From positions 1 to 64,000 of the forward strand of contig JBMNCQ010000044.1 in assembly GCA_049366715.1 (NCBI GenBank): DNA of 64,000 bases. Direction: 5' to 3'. Position numbers and translations under genes: made by a program. Positions 15,488 through 23,009 of the stretch are shown one piece after another; the stretch's first letter is position 1; each line of letters opens with the position of its first letter. The DNA comes from JBMNCQ01 sp049366715. GTDB taxonomy: Bacteria > Bacillota > Peptococcia > Peptococcales > BICA1-8. The notes under the pieces are model-generated. The model had not been told where the DNA came from. It searched no databases and was given only the letters and a program-made list of their open reading frames with translations.

Positions 15488-16927
15488 TCATGCTTTGGCG
15501 ATTTCAGAAATATCCTCAATTGCCATATCTAAATCAATCTCACGCTTTTCCTGATGGGCTCTGTCCTGTAATTTAGCCAGGTGATATTCTCTAACTTCCT
15601 TGGGCAATGGCAAATTCCCGGAATCAAGATAGCGGACAGCTCCTTGATAATCCCGGACAGGAAGAATTTTATTTGCGACAAATTTATTTGGAGCCCAAGG
15701 AACGTCAATTATTCCGGATTCAAACCCTCTTACTGCACCCAGTGCGGGATCTCCTGCCCCTATTTCCAAAAGAGAATTTACAATATTCTTCACCTCTTTG
15801 CGCAGCATATCCATTTCTATTTTCAGCTCTTTGTCTTCCGGCAGTCGGAAACCTTTTAATATTTTGATAATCTTTTTGGTCGCTCTTAGTCCTGCCACAT
15901 TTGCACCACCGGTAGGAATACCGATTGCTTCGTGAGGAGTCTTGGTCGTTATGTGGGTAGCATTTCCTAATACTCCAATCATGGCACCCAGACAAATAAT
16001 TGAAAATGCTTCATCTTCTCTATTCGGGAAAGCACCCATCCATTGGTGGGAACCGGAGGCGATTTGCATATCTTTGTACCCGAATTCGTTAAGATACTCT
16101 TGGGCCAGTTCCTGTACCAATCTTAATGCCGCGACATCCTGTATTAAATTTAGATTTTGTCCGATTCCGATACTATAACTCTTTACGCCTTGTTCCGCTG
16201 CTAAAAGACAATCCAGAATGGAAATTGTAATTGCAATACCCGGAGGAATTAGTGTTCCTGTTAAAAAGCCGGTCTGTTCACGATGGAGCGGAATACCCTT
16301 CTCTCCATAATAGGCAACCAAGCGGTCGACATATTGATAATTTCGTATTCCTTGGGCGAGAGACAGCTCTTTCGTGAAACGGATTGTATCAGATATTCCT
16401 GCCCCCAGGAGACCTGTATAACCTGAGGCAAAAGCTACCTCTGCAATAGTAGCCGCAAATGGGGTTCCCGGCAGAACCATAGCGGGAATTTTTATGCTTT
16501 CTATGATTTGCCGGCATTTTGAAAAGCCATAATTTACAATGGGAAAACCGTTTAATAATGATCTTTTTTGCGTATGGCTTTGTTTTATACCATTTTCGGC
16601 ATCTCTGAATTTTTCGTTGCGGGTATAACTATCTGTTGTACTCGGTAAATAATCGGCTTGACCTTCATCCTGCAGCGCTAACATTAATTTTAGCTGTTCA
16701 TCAAATAGGGCTACCCCGCCCCGGGGATAGATTAGAGTGTCCCCGTTTTCTTTGGCTTTAGCGATCAGCTGCGGAAGGTTTTTGGCTGCCGGAAGGTTTT
16801 TTTGATAATCTATTGCTTCCCCTAATTCGATCTCTTGTAAAGTCGGCCATTTTCCTATTAAATCCCTGCGCAAATCTTTAAATTCGTCTGAGTTTAATTG
16901 CTGATTTCTTACAATTGAATTTAACAC
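15488..16927 (-). CDS. glmE: glutamate mutase (methylaspartate mutase) epsilon subunit
   Basis: The 479-residue catalytic TIM-barrel subunit of coenzyme-B12-dependent glutamate mutase, which with the sigma subunit interconverts L-glutamate and 3-methylaspartate. The length is within a few residues of characterised GlmE. Recognisable stretches are PRGGVALFDEQLKLM, GFPIVNYGFSKCR, REQTGFLTGTLIPPGIA and SGSHQWMGAFP. The start is a GTG. The gene lies in the order glmS-glmL-glmE, as in clostridial glutamate fermenters, but without an obvious methylaspartase. The neighbouring acylating aldehyde dehydrogenase and MLE-type enzyme leave open that the true substrate is a glutamate-like acid other than glutamate. 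Confidence 0.92.
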   Translation of the reverse strand: MLNSIVRNQQLNSDEFKDLRRDLIGKWPTLQEIELGEAIDYQKNLPAAKNLPQLIAKAKENGDTLIYPRGGVALFDEQLKLMLALQDEGQADYLPSTTDSYTRNEKFRDAENGIKQSHTQKRSLLNGFPIVNYGFSKCRQIIESIKIPAMVLPGTPFAATIAEVAFASGYTGLLGAGISDTIRFTKELSLAQGIRNYQYVDRLVAYYGEKGIPLHREQTGFLTGTLIPPGIAITISILDCLLAAEQGVKSYSIGIGQNLNLIQDVAALRLVQELAQEYLNEFGYKDMQIASGSHQWMGAFPNREDEAFSIICLGAMIGVLGNATHITTKTPHEAIGIPTGGANVAGLRATKKIIKILKGFRLPEDKELKIEMDMLRKEVKNIVNSLLEIGAGDPALGAVRGFESGIIDVPWAPNKFVANKILPVRDYQGAVRYLDSGNLPLPKEVREYHLAKLQDRAHQEKREIDLDMAIEDISEIAKA

Positions 16928-16972
16928 TTATGAACTGTACCCCCCTTTTATGTGAAACATGGAGCATGAAGA

Positions 16973-18358
16973 CTAATTTATTTTTTTTAAAGTTTTTTGG
17001 GCAATCCGTAAGGCTTTATCCGGGTTAAGTTCGGCCAATAAGCCGATTGCATACAATACATAATTTTTATCAACATAAATATTGGCTTGTTTGGGTTTTA
17101 AATATAAGGGATGAGCGTTATCATAGAGGGCTTTTTCTAATATTGCGGCAGGATTTTTGCTGTTTGCGATAACGCCTCCCGTTCCAATAATTATGGGGAT
17201 TTGAGTTAAATCCTTACCCCTTTGCACCAAAACCTCACCATGGCTTGTAAAGAAACTTTTTAAAAAACCGGAATGGCGTTCGGTGGAAATTTGAACCGCT
17301 CCCCGGGCCAGGGCCATTTCAATTTCGTATTCTGCAGGTTGTGCCAGATAGGTGACATCATTAAGTATCTTTTCAAGATATGTGATAATGTTTCCCGGTG
17401 GCCGTTTACATTCAGTCGCCAGCTTGGCGATTCCCAGCTCAGCAGCTATTCCGCCGGCGCTATACCGCATGCCGATATCACCTTCTACGGTGCGTTTTAA
17501 AAACTGTTCTGCCAAACCTTTTACGATAACTCCCGGCTGTGTGGGGTCACCTTTGGCGGCTGTATAGACATCAGTAGTTGCCCCCCCGATGTCGATTACC
17601 ATTATGTCACCAATTCCCTTTTCGCTTTTCGTTCCTGTTGCTAATAATCCGACAGCTTTTAAAACCGCGGTTGGCGTGGGCATAAGAATACCTTCCACAA
17701 AATTCTCGGCTTTTTTTAATCCTTTAGCTGCAATTATTTTCTCTATGAAAACTTTTCGAATCTCCTCTTGAACTTTTTTATAATTTAGAACCCCTATTTC
17801 CGGCATGATATTCTCGGTAATACGGACATCTTTATGAGAATTCTGAAAAATAACTTCGATCTCGTCATAAGCATTTTTATTTCCCGCCACAATTATTGGT
17901 GCGGTTGTTTGAGCTGAGGCCAGTATCTGAGCATTAGAACAAATCACTTTACTGTTTCCTCCGTCGGTCCCCCCGCAAAGAAGGATAATATCAGGTGCCA
18001 GCTTTTCGATTTCTTGCAGTTCTAATTTGTTTAATATATTGGCATAAGTTTTTATTACTTTTGCCCCGGCGCCTAAAGCCGCCTTTTGGGAAGCCTGAGC
18101 AGTTAAATCAGGAACCAAGCCGATGGTAATCATTTTTAACCCGCCTGCCGCACTGCTGCATGCGATGCTTTTTACGGAATCAGGGATTAACGGGCAAGTA
18201 TCTTTTAAATAAGTAAGGGCCTTATGTAAGCCGTCCATAATATTGGTTTCGATTGTGGTATGACTCTTTGCCGTGGCAATAATTTCTTCTTTTACCAGGT
18301 CTATTGCCGTAATTTTGGTATTGGTACTTCCAAAATCTATTGCCAAAACAGGTCCCAT
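16973..18358 (-). CDS. glmL: GlmL/MutL-family ATPase-fold partner of glutamate mutase
   Basis: A 461-residue protein of the GlmL (MutL) family, an actin/hexokinase-fold ATPase. It starts MGPVLAIDFGSTNTKITAID, a nucleotide-binding phosphate-1 loop, and has a second one at VIDIGGATTDVYTA. GlmL proteins are encoded between the sigma and epsilon subunits of glutamate mutase and are thought to act as reactivating chaperones, like the diol dehydratase reactivases; this is not firmly proven. Here it sits exactly between glmS and glmE. A second paralogue in this window (23010-24437) goes with a different B12 mutase. The ATG follows AAGGAG. Confidence 0.9.
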   Translation of the reverse strand: MGPVLAIDFGSTNTKITAIDLVKEEIIATAKSHTTIETNIMDGLHKALTYLKDTCPLIPDSVKSIACSSAAGGLKMITIGLVPDLTAQASQKAALGAGAKVIKTYANILNKLELQEIEKLAPDIILLCGGTDGGNSKVICSNAQILASAQTTAPIIVAGNKNAYDEIEVIFQNSHKDVRITENIMPEIGVLNYKKVQEEIRKVFIEKIIAAKGLKKAENFVEGILMPTPTAVLKAVGLLATGTKSEKGIGDIMVIDIGGATTDVYTAAKGDPTQPGVIVKGLAEQFLKRTVEGDIGMRYSAGGIAAELGIAKLATECKRPPGNIITYLEKILNDVTYLAQPAEYEIEMALARGAVQISTERHSGFLKSFFTSHGEVLVQRGKDLTQIPIIIGTGGVIANSKNPAAILEKALYDNAHPLYLKPKQANIYVDKNYVLYAIGLLAELNPDKALRIAQKTLKKIN

Positions 18359-18370
18359 ATCTTCATCTCC

Positions 18371-18775
18371 TTATTCTGCCAGGTCTTTTTTTAAATCTTC
18401 GATAAATTCTTTCAAATCAATGGTAGGTGGGTATACTTTATCGAATCCCATTTGCTTATATCTTTCTGCAACTTCTGCAAAATTTTGAGTACCTACCGCT
18501 AAATTCCCTCCGATATATAAGCGGATATCATCAAGACCTGCTTCGCTGCATTTATCGCGAAATCCCTGGCAATCAAGTTCCCCCTGCCCATATAATGAAG
18601 AGATCACTATTGCCGCTGCATCAGTTTCGATGGCAGCATTAATAAATTCTTCGGCTGGTGTTAAAGCGCCTAGTCCTACTACTTTAAAACCGGCTCTTTC
18701 CATGGCCCTTTGTATTATTCTATTTCCTACTATATGAGAGTCTACTCCGATAACACCTGTTATAATGGTCTTCAT
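18371..18775 (-). CDS. glmS: glutamate mutase (methylaspartate mutase) sigma subunit, B12-binding
   Basis: A 134-residue cobalamin-binding subunit. The base-off/His-on signature is complete: GVDSHIVG with Asp12 and His14 (DxHxxG), then VISSLYGQGE (the SxL element) and YIGGNLAVG (the GG element). It has the normal size of a free-standing GlmS and the strong GGAGGGG site of a well-translated gene. It pairs with GlmE to form the mutase. It lies downstream of the aldehyde dehydrogenase gene and upstream of glmL, all in one minus-strand operon. Confidence 0.95.
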   Translation of the reverse strand: MKTIITGVIGVDSHIVGNRIIQRAMERAGFKVVGLGALTPAEEFINAAIETDAAAIVISSLYGQGELDCQGFRDKCSEAGLDDIRLYIGGNLAVGTQNFAEVAERYKQMGFDKVYPPTIDLKEFIEDLKKDLAE

Positions 18776-18820
18776 AATTCCCCTCCGAATACATAATGCA
18801 TTTGACTTTCCCTGATATTT

Positions 18821-20338
18821 TTATTCTCTGGTGATTGTACCTTCCCAGGTAGAAACTTGCTTTTCCTGTAAATCATCTTCGTTGAACCACCTGGATGTAA
18901 CACTTTTTATTTCAGTATAAAAAGCTATGCCGTCTTTACCCATTACATGTAGATCACCAAAAAAGGAATCTTTATGCCCTGAAAAAGGAAATACGGAAAT
19001 GGGAACAGGGATTCCGACATTAATACCAACCATGCCGCCATGGGTTTTACGAGCAAATTCTCTTGCATAATAACCATTTTGGGTAAAAATACAAGATCCG
19101 TTTGCAAATGGATTTTTATTCATTACGGCAAGACCTTCTGCAAAGTTTTTCACCCTTTTAATACAGGTCACAGGACCAAAAATTTCATTTTGACCGATAG
19201 TCATTTCTTCAGTTACGTGGTCAAAAATTGTTGGTCCTAAAAAAAATCCTTCGTCATATCCGGGAATGCTCACATTTCTACCATCAAGTACCAGACTGGC
19301 TCCTTCTTCAACACCCTTTTCTATCCAATTCAACACAAATTTTTGGTGTTCGGCAGACACAACGGGACCTAATTCCGTTTGCGAATCATAAGCACAGCCT
19401 ATTTTTCTCTCTTTAGCAAGTTTAACCAGGATTGCCACAAATTCGTCTGCCACTTCTTCTTCCACTACAACAACGGGAAGAGCCATACACCTTTGCCCTG
19501 CGCAGCCAAAAGATGAATTTATAACCCTGCGGGCAGTCGGTTCAAGAGGTGAATCTTTAAGAACTAAAGCGTGGTTTTTAGCCTCGCATAGTGCCTGCAC
19601 TCTTTTGCCGTGAGCTGCCGCAGTACTATAAATATGTCTGCCGACCTTGGTTGAGCCAACGTAGGAAATTCCCTTAATGTCCGGGTGTTTCAAGAGAAGC
19701 TCTGCTTCATTTCTGCTGCAGGTCACCAGATTTACAACACCTTGAGGCAGGCCGGCTTCCATTAATAATTCAAGCATTCTAATGGATGTCAGAGGAGTCA
19801 TACTGGCTGCTTTTAAGACAAAAGTATTTCCGGTAGTGATACATAAGGGAATCATCCAGCCAAAAGGAATCATACCGGGGAAATTATAAGGGGCAATTCC
19901 GGCAAACACTCCGATAGGTTCTCTATACATGACAGTATCATGGCCGCTGGAAACATTCATTAAAGAGTCGCCTTGCATAAGTACGGGGCAGGCACAGGCC
20001 AATTCTACCACTTCGATAGCTTTTAAAATATCTCCCCGGGATTCTCCCAGATTTTTGCCCAACTCCGTTGCGACAAGTCTTGTTAACTCCTCGAGATGAG
20101 ATTCCAGTTTTTCTTTAAACTTAAACATGACTTGTACTCTATTTCCGAGGGGTAAATCCGACCAAGGGGCAAATGCATTTTTGGCTGATTCAATGGCTTT
20201 ATTAACTTCTTCCACTGTACAGCAAGGGGCTTCTGCAATGATTTTGCCGGTGCTGCTGTCGGTAATGGCCATATATTTTTCTGTGTTTGATTCCTCCCAT
20301 TTACCATTGGCACAATATTTTAGTTTCGTAACCATCAT
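18821..20338 (-). CDS. mmsA: CoA-acylating methylmalonate-semialdehyde dehydrogenase-like enzyme (MmsA/IolA)
   Basis: A 505-residue aldehyde dehydrogenase of the MmsA family, which oxidises malonate- or methylmalonate-semialdehyde to acetyl- or propionyl-CoA with loss of CO2 and reduction of NAD. Visible features are YNFPGMIPFGWMIPLCITTGN, the catalytic cysteine in SFGCAGQRCMALPV, and INVGIPVPISVFPFSG near the C-terminus, all characteristic of MmsA rather than generic ALDHs. It is the first gene of the operon with glmS-glmL-glmE, the MLE-type enzyme and the second TTT transporter. No enzyme producing a semialdehyde is obvious nearby, so its role here is unclear. Transcription probably starts at the divergent promoter shared with the LysR gene. 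Confidence 0.88.
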   Translation of the reverse strand: MMVTKLKYCANGKWEESNTEKYMAITDSSTGKIIAEAPCCTVEEVNKAIESAKNAFAPWSDLPLGNRVQVMFKFKEKLESHLEELTRLVATELGKNLGESRGDILKAIEVVELACACPVLMQGDSLMNVSSGHDTVMYREPIGVFAGIAPYNFPGMIPFGWMIPLCITTGNTFVLKAASMTPLTSIRMLELLMEAGLPQGVVNLVTCSRNEAELLLKHPDIKGISYVGSTKVGRHIYSTAAAHGKRVQALCEAKNHALVLKDSPLEPTARRVINSSFGCAGQRCMALPVVVVEEEVADEFVAILVKLAKERKIGCAYDSQTELGPVVSAEHQKFVLNWIEKGVEEGASLVLDGRNVSIPGYDEGFFLGPTIFDHVTEEMTIGQNEIFGPVTCIKRVKNFAEGLAVMNKNPFANGSCIFTQNGYYAREFARKTHGGMVGINVGIPVPISVFPFSGHKDSFFGDLHVMGKDGIAFYTEIKSVTSRWFNEDDLQEKQVSTWEGTITRE

Positions 20339-20413
20339 GATTCCACCTTTCCGGATAATTTTCGGTATTTTTCCAAAACCCTGAAGATACTGAATAATTA
20401 CCCCGTTGTTATT

Positions 20414-20473
20414 TTTATTGCTGTTTGTATAAAATTATAGATTGCTTTATAATTTAATACAAATAGCAATAAA
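20414..20473. promoter_or_regulatory. symmetric divergent promoter and near-palindrome between mmsA and the LysR gene
   Basis: Two 26-base arms (20414-20439 and 20448-20473) are inverted copies with two mismatches around an eight-base centre. Rightward, TTGTAT (20425-20430) and TATAAT (20448-20453) are 17 bases apart. Leftward, TTGTAT (20457-20462) and TATAAT (20434-20439) are also 17 apart. Each -10 lies in or beside the other promoter's spacer, so only one polymerase can bind at a time. A LysR protein is the natural regulator; the repeated ATTGCT and AGCAAT elements are candidate contacts. Confidence 0.8.
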
Positions 20474-20543
20474 TTATCTTATAATAAAGATAATAATTCT
20501 ATGTTATAACACTATAAATAATTATTATGCATAGGAGGTTTAT

Positions 20544-21467
20544 ATGGATATAAAGCTGCTTAACACTTTTATAGCTGTGCTGGAGATGAAGAGTTTTTCA
20601 TTAGCAGGTAAAAGACTACATCTAACTCAGCCTGCTATCACTAAGCACATTCATCTCCTTGAAGACTATTATGGTGTAAAATTGCTGCAAAGAACAAACC
20701 GGGAATTTAAAGTTACACCGGCGGGAAATAAACTATACAGTTATTCCAAACAAATTATGAGCTTGTTAGACGAGACTAAGAATGAGTTAAGTAACTTAGG
20801 CGGATTAGTTCAGGGTAGTATCGTTATTTCTTGCGGTTATTCAATTTGCGAAAATATTTTGCCTCATATTATATCCGCTTTTCAGGCTAAATATCCTGAG
20901 ATAAAAATTACTGTTAAAACCGGAAATTTCAGGCATGTTATCAATAATGTTTTAGACGGTGAAGCGGACGTTGCTTTAATTGCCGGTTGTTATGATAATA
21001 AGAGCATTGTCTCTGTGCATCTTTTTACAGATCAATTAGTATTAATTGTCGGTAAAAATCATGATCTTGCAGATAGAACTTCGATTTCTATTCATGATGT
21101 AACAAATGAGAAATTTATACTCCGGGAACAGGATTCCACTACTTATGAAGTTTTTGAGTTTGCTCTGGAAAAGGCCGGGATCTCAATGAACGACATAAAT
21201 ATATTTGTAAATTTGGAGAGTCATGAAGCAATTAAGAGATTGGTAGAAAACAACGTGGGCGTTTCCATTTTATCCAAGTGGGCGATTACTAATGAACTAA
21301 AGGTAGGAAGCATCAAAGCCATACCCATCGAAGAATTAAAGTTGATCAGGGACTTTAACCTGATTTATCCCAAACAGACAAACAAAACGGCACTAATTAA
21401 AAAATTAGTGAGCTTTTGCAAAATAAAAAGCATCTGGGATACCCGGGATTACGAAGAGACAATATAA
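20544..21467 (+). CDS. LysR-family transcriptional regulator
   Basis: A 307-residue LysR regulator. The N-terminal helix-turn-helix is typical (LLNTFIAVLEMKSFSLAGKR, then LTQPAITKHIHLLEDYYG). The remainder is a two-lobed periplasmic-binding-protein-like effector domain (about residues 90-295). It is divergent from the mmsA-glm-TTT operon and shares its control region, the classic arrangement for a LysR activator of the neighbouring operon that responds to a pathway metabolite. A GGAGG site precedes the ATG. It also lies 3' to the nicotinate cluster, but the promoter layout ties it to the glm operon. Confidence 0.92.
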   Translation: MDIKLLNTFIAVLEMKSFSLAGKRLHLTQPAITKHIHLLEDYYGVKLLQRTNREFKVTPAGNKLYSYSKQIMSLLDETKNELSNLGGLVQGSIVISCGYSICENILPHIISAFQAKYPEIKITVKTGNFRHVINNVLDGEADVALIAGCYDNKSIVSVHLFTDQLVLIVGKNHDLADRTSISIHDVTNEKFILREQDSTTYEVFEFALEKAGISMNDINIFVNLESHEAIKRLVENNVGVSILSKWAITNELKVGSIKAIPIEELKLIRDFNLIYPKQTNKTALIKKLVSFCKIKSIWDTRDYEETI

Positions 21468-21604
21468 AATACTACCTGGAAAATTTTTATTAAGCAAAGA
21501 TTTATGACTGAAAAGTACTGTTAACATTTAAAATTGTCTACATATCCACCCAAAAATGAGATTTAAGGCTGGAGAATATTATTAAGCTTTCTGAGGCAGG
21601 ATTT

Positions 21605-21640
21605 AAAAAGGACTGAGGGATTAATATCTCAGTCCTTTTT
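21605..21640 (+). terminator. terminator downstream of the LysR gene
   Basis: AAAAAGGACTGAG and CTCAGTCCTTTTT form a 13-bp stem around a ten-base loop, with A- and T-runs built into the ends. It lies about 140 bases after the LysR stop. Confidence 0.88.
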
Positions 21641-21899
21641 ATGAAATCGGAATATGGTGTCAAAAGCTTTAGGATATACACAATAGCCATATTCATTTGC
21701 AGTTCTAAGAGAGAAATAGATCAGCCTATCATAAAAACTTATCCTGATTATTCCAATCGTCATATTCTGAATATTTTAACTACTAATTGGACTTTTGCCT
21801 ATATAGTCTATAAACTATAAATAAAGAGAGACTTATTAAGGAACTTAGCAGAAGATATTTTAAAATATAATTATTTTACGAAAAAGGAGGTAATTCGGA
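21641..21899 (+). promoter_or_regulatory. non-coding stretch with a candidate promoter for the 50-residue ORF
   Basis: No gene is seen here. TTGGAC (21787-21792) and TATAAA (21809-21814), 16 bases apart, are a plausible promoter for the small ORF at 21900, which has a strong AAGGAGGT site. The 137 bases from the LysR stop to the terminator also hold nothing I can name. Confidence 0.35.
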
Positions 21900-22052
21900 A
21901 TGACTTTGACAATGATCTTGGTGGGCACTATTTATGTTGGAGTTGTTGCTCTAAGGACTTACGATTTTTTATCCTCCATCGCTGAAGATGAAATGGTTGC
22001 AGAACAAATTCAAGAGCAAACCACCTTTAATGCACCATGTTTGGATTGTTAA
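21900..22052 (+). CDS. small predicted membrane peptide (50 residues)
   Basis: An ATG placed after AAAAAGGAGGT starts MTLTMILVGTIYVGVVALRT, one hydrophobic helix. A short acidic tail (SSIAEDEMVAEQIQEQ) follows and the protein ends CLDC. It has its own candidate promoter and a strong terminator 25 bases downstream, so it looks like a free-standing transcription unit. I recognise no family. The terminal CxxC could bind metal or be redox active. Its location just past the end of the nicotinate operon may be chance. Confidence 0.5.
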   Translation: MTLTMILVGTIYVGVVALRTYDFLSSIAEDEMVAEQIQEQTTFNAPCLDC

Positions 22053-22075
22053 TTATTCCTGTATTGGTTTAAAGT

Positions 22076-22121
22076 AATAGAGTGGGAGGTATTTTTTTAA
22101 TAAATGCCTCCCACTCTATTT
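22076..22121. terminator. bidirectional terminator ending the nicotinate operon and the small ORF
   Basis: AATAGAGTGGGAGGTATTT pairs, with one G-T-type imperfection, with AAATGCCTCCCACTCTATT around a short loop. T- or A-runs lie on both sides. It lies between the convergent small ORF and dml and can serve both. Confidence 0.9.
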
Positions 22122-22138
22122 ATCTAAATGCGGTGAAT

Positions 22139-23002
22139 TTAACGTACATATTTTTTTTCCAATTCTCTGATCTCTGCTAGTCCTATTAATTCATTAAATT
22201 CCGCAAAAGTGACCATTTCATCAATTAAACCTTTTGTTGTATCCTCTTGCTTTAAAGTTTCCATCAATTTTGTGACAATTTTTGTCGTAATGTAAGTTGA
22301 CGCTGTAGGATAAATAACCAGATTGAATCCTAATTGTTCCAGCCGGGAGTTACTGAGTAAAGGAGTTCGGCCGCCTTCAACCATATTAGCCAAGACCGGC
22401 ACTTGGAAACTGGTGGTGATGATCTTCATCTCTTCTATGTTTTCGGGAGATTCAATAAAAATAACATCAGCCCCTGCTTCCTCGTAGGCTTTGCCCCTGC
22501 AAATCGCTTCTTCAAAACCGTGTACCGCCCGGGCATCTGTGCGGGCAATAATGATCAGGTTATCATCTTTTCTGGCATCAAGAGCTGCTTTGATTTTCCA
22601 GACCATTTCTTCCTGAGGAACTACCTGTTTCCCTGTCATATGGCCGCATTTCTTTGGTGCAACCTGATCTTCAAGTTGAATTGCTGCCACCCCTGCCTTC
22701 TCATATTCACGAACTGTGCGCATCACATTTAGTGCATTTCCGAAACCGGTATCGGCATCTGCGATTACCGGTATATTAACTGCTTCGACGAAATTGCGGG
22801 CTCGGTCGACCATTTCAGATAAAGTTAAAAGGCCGACATCGGGGCGGCCCAAATGACTTGCTGCCTGTCCGTAGCCGGTCATGTAAACTGCAGGAAAGCC
22901 AACTTTAGCAATTATTTTAGCTGTTAATACATCATGAGCACCCGGTGCTACAAGTATTTTTTTCTCTTTTAGTAACTGCCTTAATGTTATCGACATAGTC
23001 AT
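22139..23002 (-). CDS. dml: 2,3-dimethylmalate lyase
   Basis: A 287-residue member of the isocitrate lyase/PEP mutase superfamily. It is assigned as the last enzyme of nicotinate fermentation, cleaving (2R,3S)-2,3-dimethylmalate to pyruvate and propionate. The metal site (DADTGFGN) and the KKCGH motif with its active-site cysteine (VAPKKCGHMTG) are both present. Sequence alone would also allow methylisocitrate lyase or oxaloacetase; the gene cluster makes Dml by far the best call. An ATG 36 codons further upstream would overlap the previous gene, so I use the ATG at 23002, seven bases after that gene's stop. It is the last gene before a strong terminator. Confidence 0.9.
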   Translation of the reverse strand: MTMSITLRQLLKEKKILVAPGAHDVLTAKIIAKVGFPAVYMTGYGQAASHLGRPDVGLLTLSEMVDRARNFVEAVNIPVIADADTGFGNALNVMRTVREYEKAGVAAIQLEDQVAPKKCGHMTGKQVVPQEEMVWKIKAALDARKDDNLIIIARTDARAVHGFEEAICRGKAYEEAGADVIFIESPENIEEMKIITTSFQVPVLANMVEGGRTPLLSNSRLEQLGFNLVIYPTASTYITTKIVTKLMETLKQEDTTKGLIDEMVTFAEFNELIGLAEIRELEKKYVR

Positions 23003-23009
23003 AGATCCT

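Noticed and set aside
15581..15867. Overlapping plus-strand frames of about 90 codons inside glmE
   Set aside because: Two frames on the opposite strand of a conserved gene are open by chance; no motifs or start signals.
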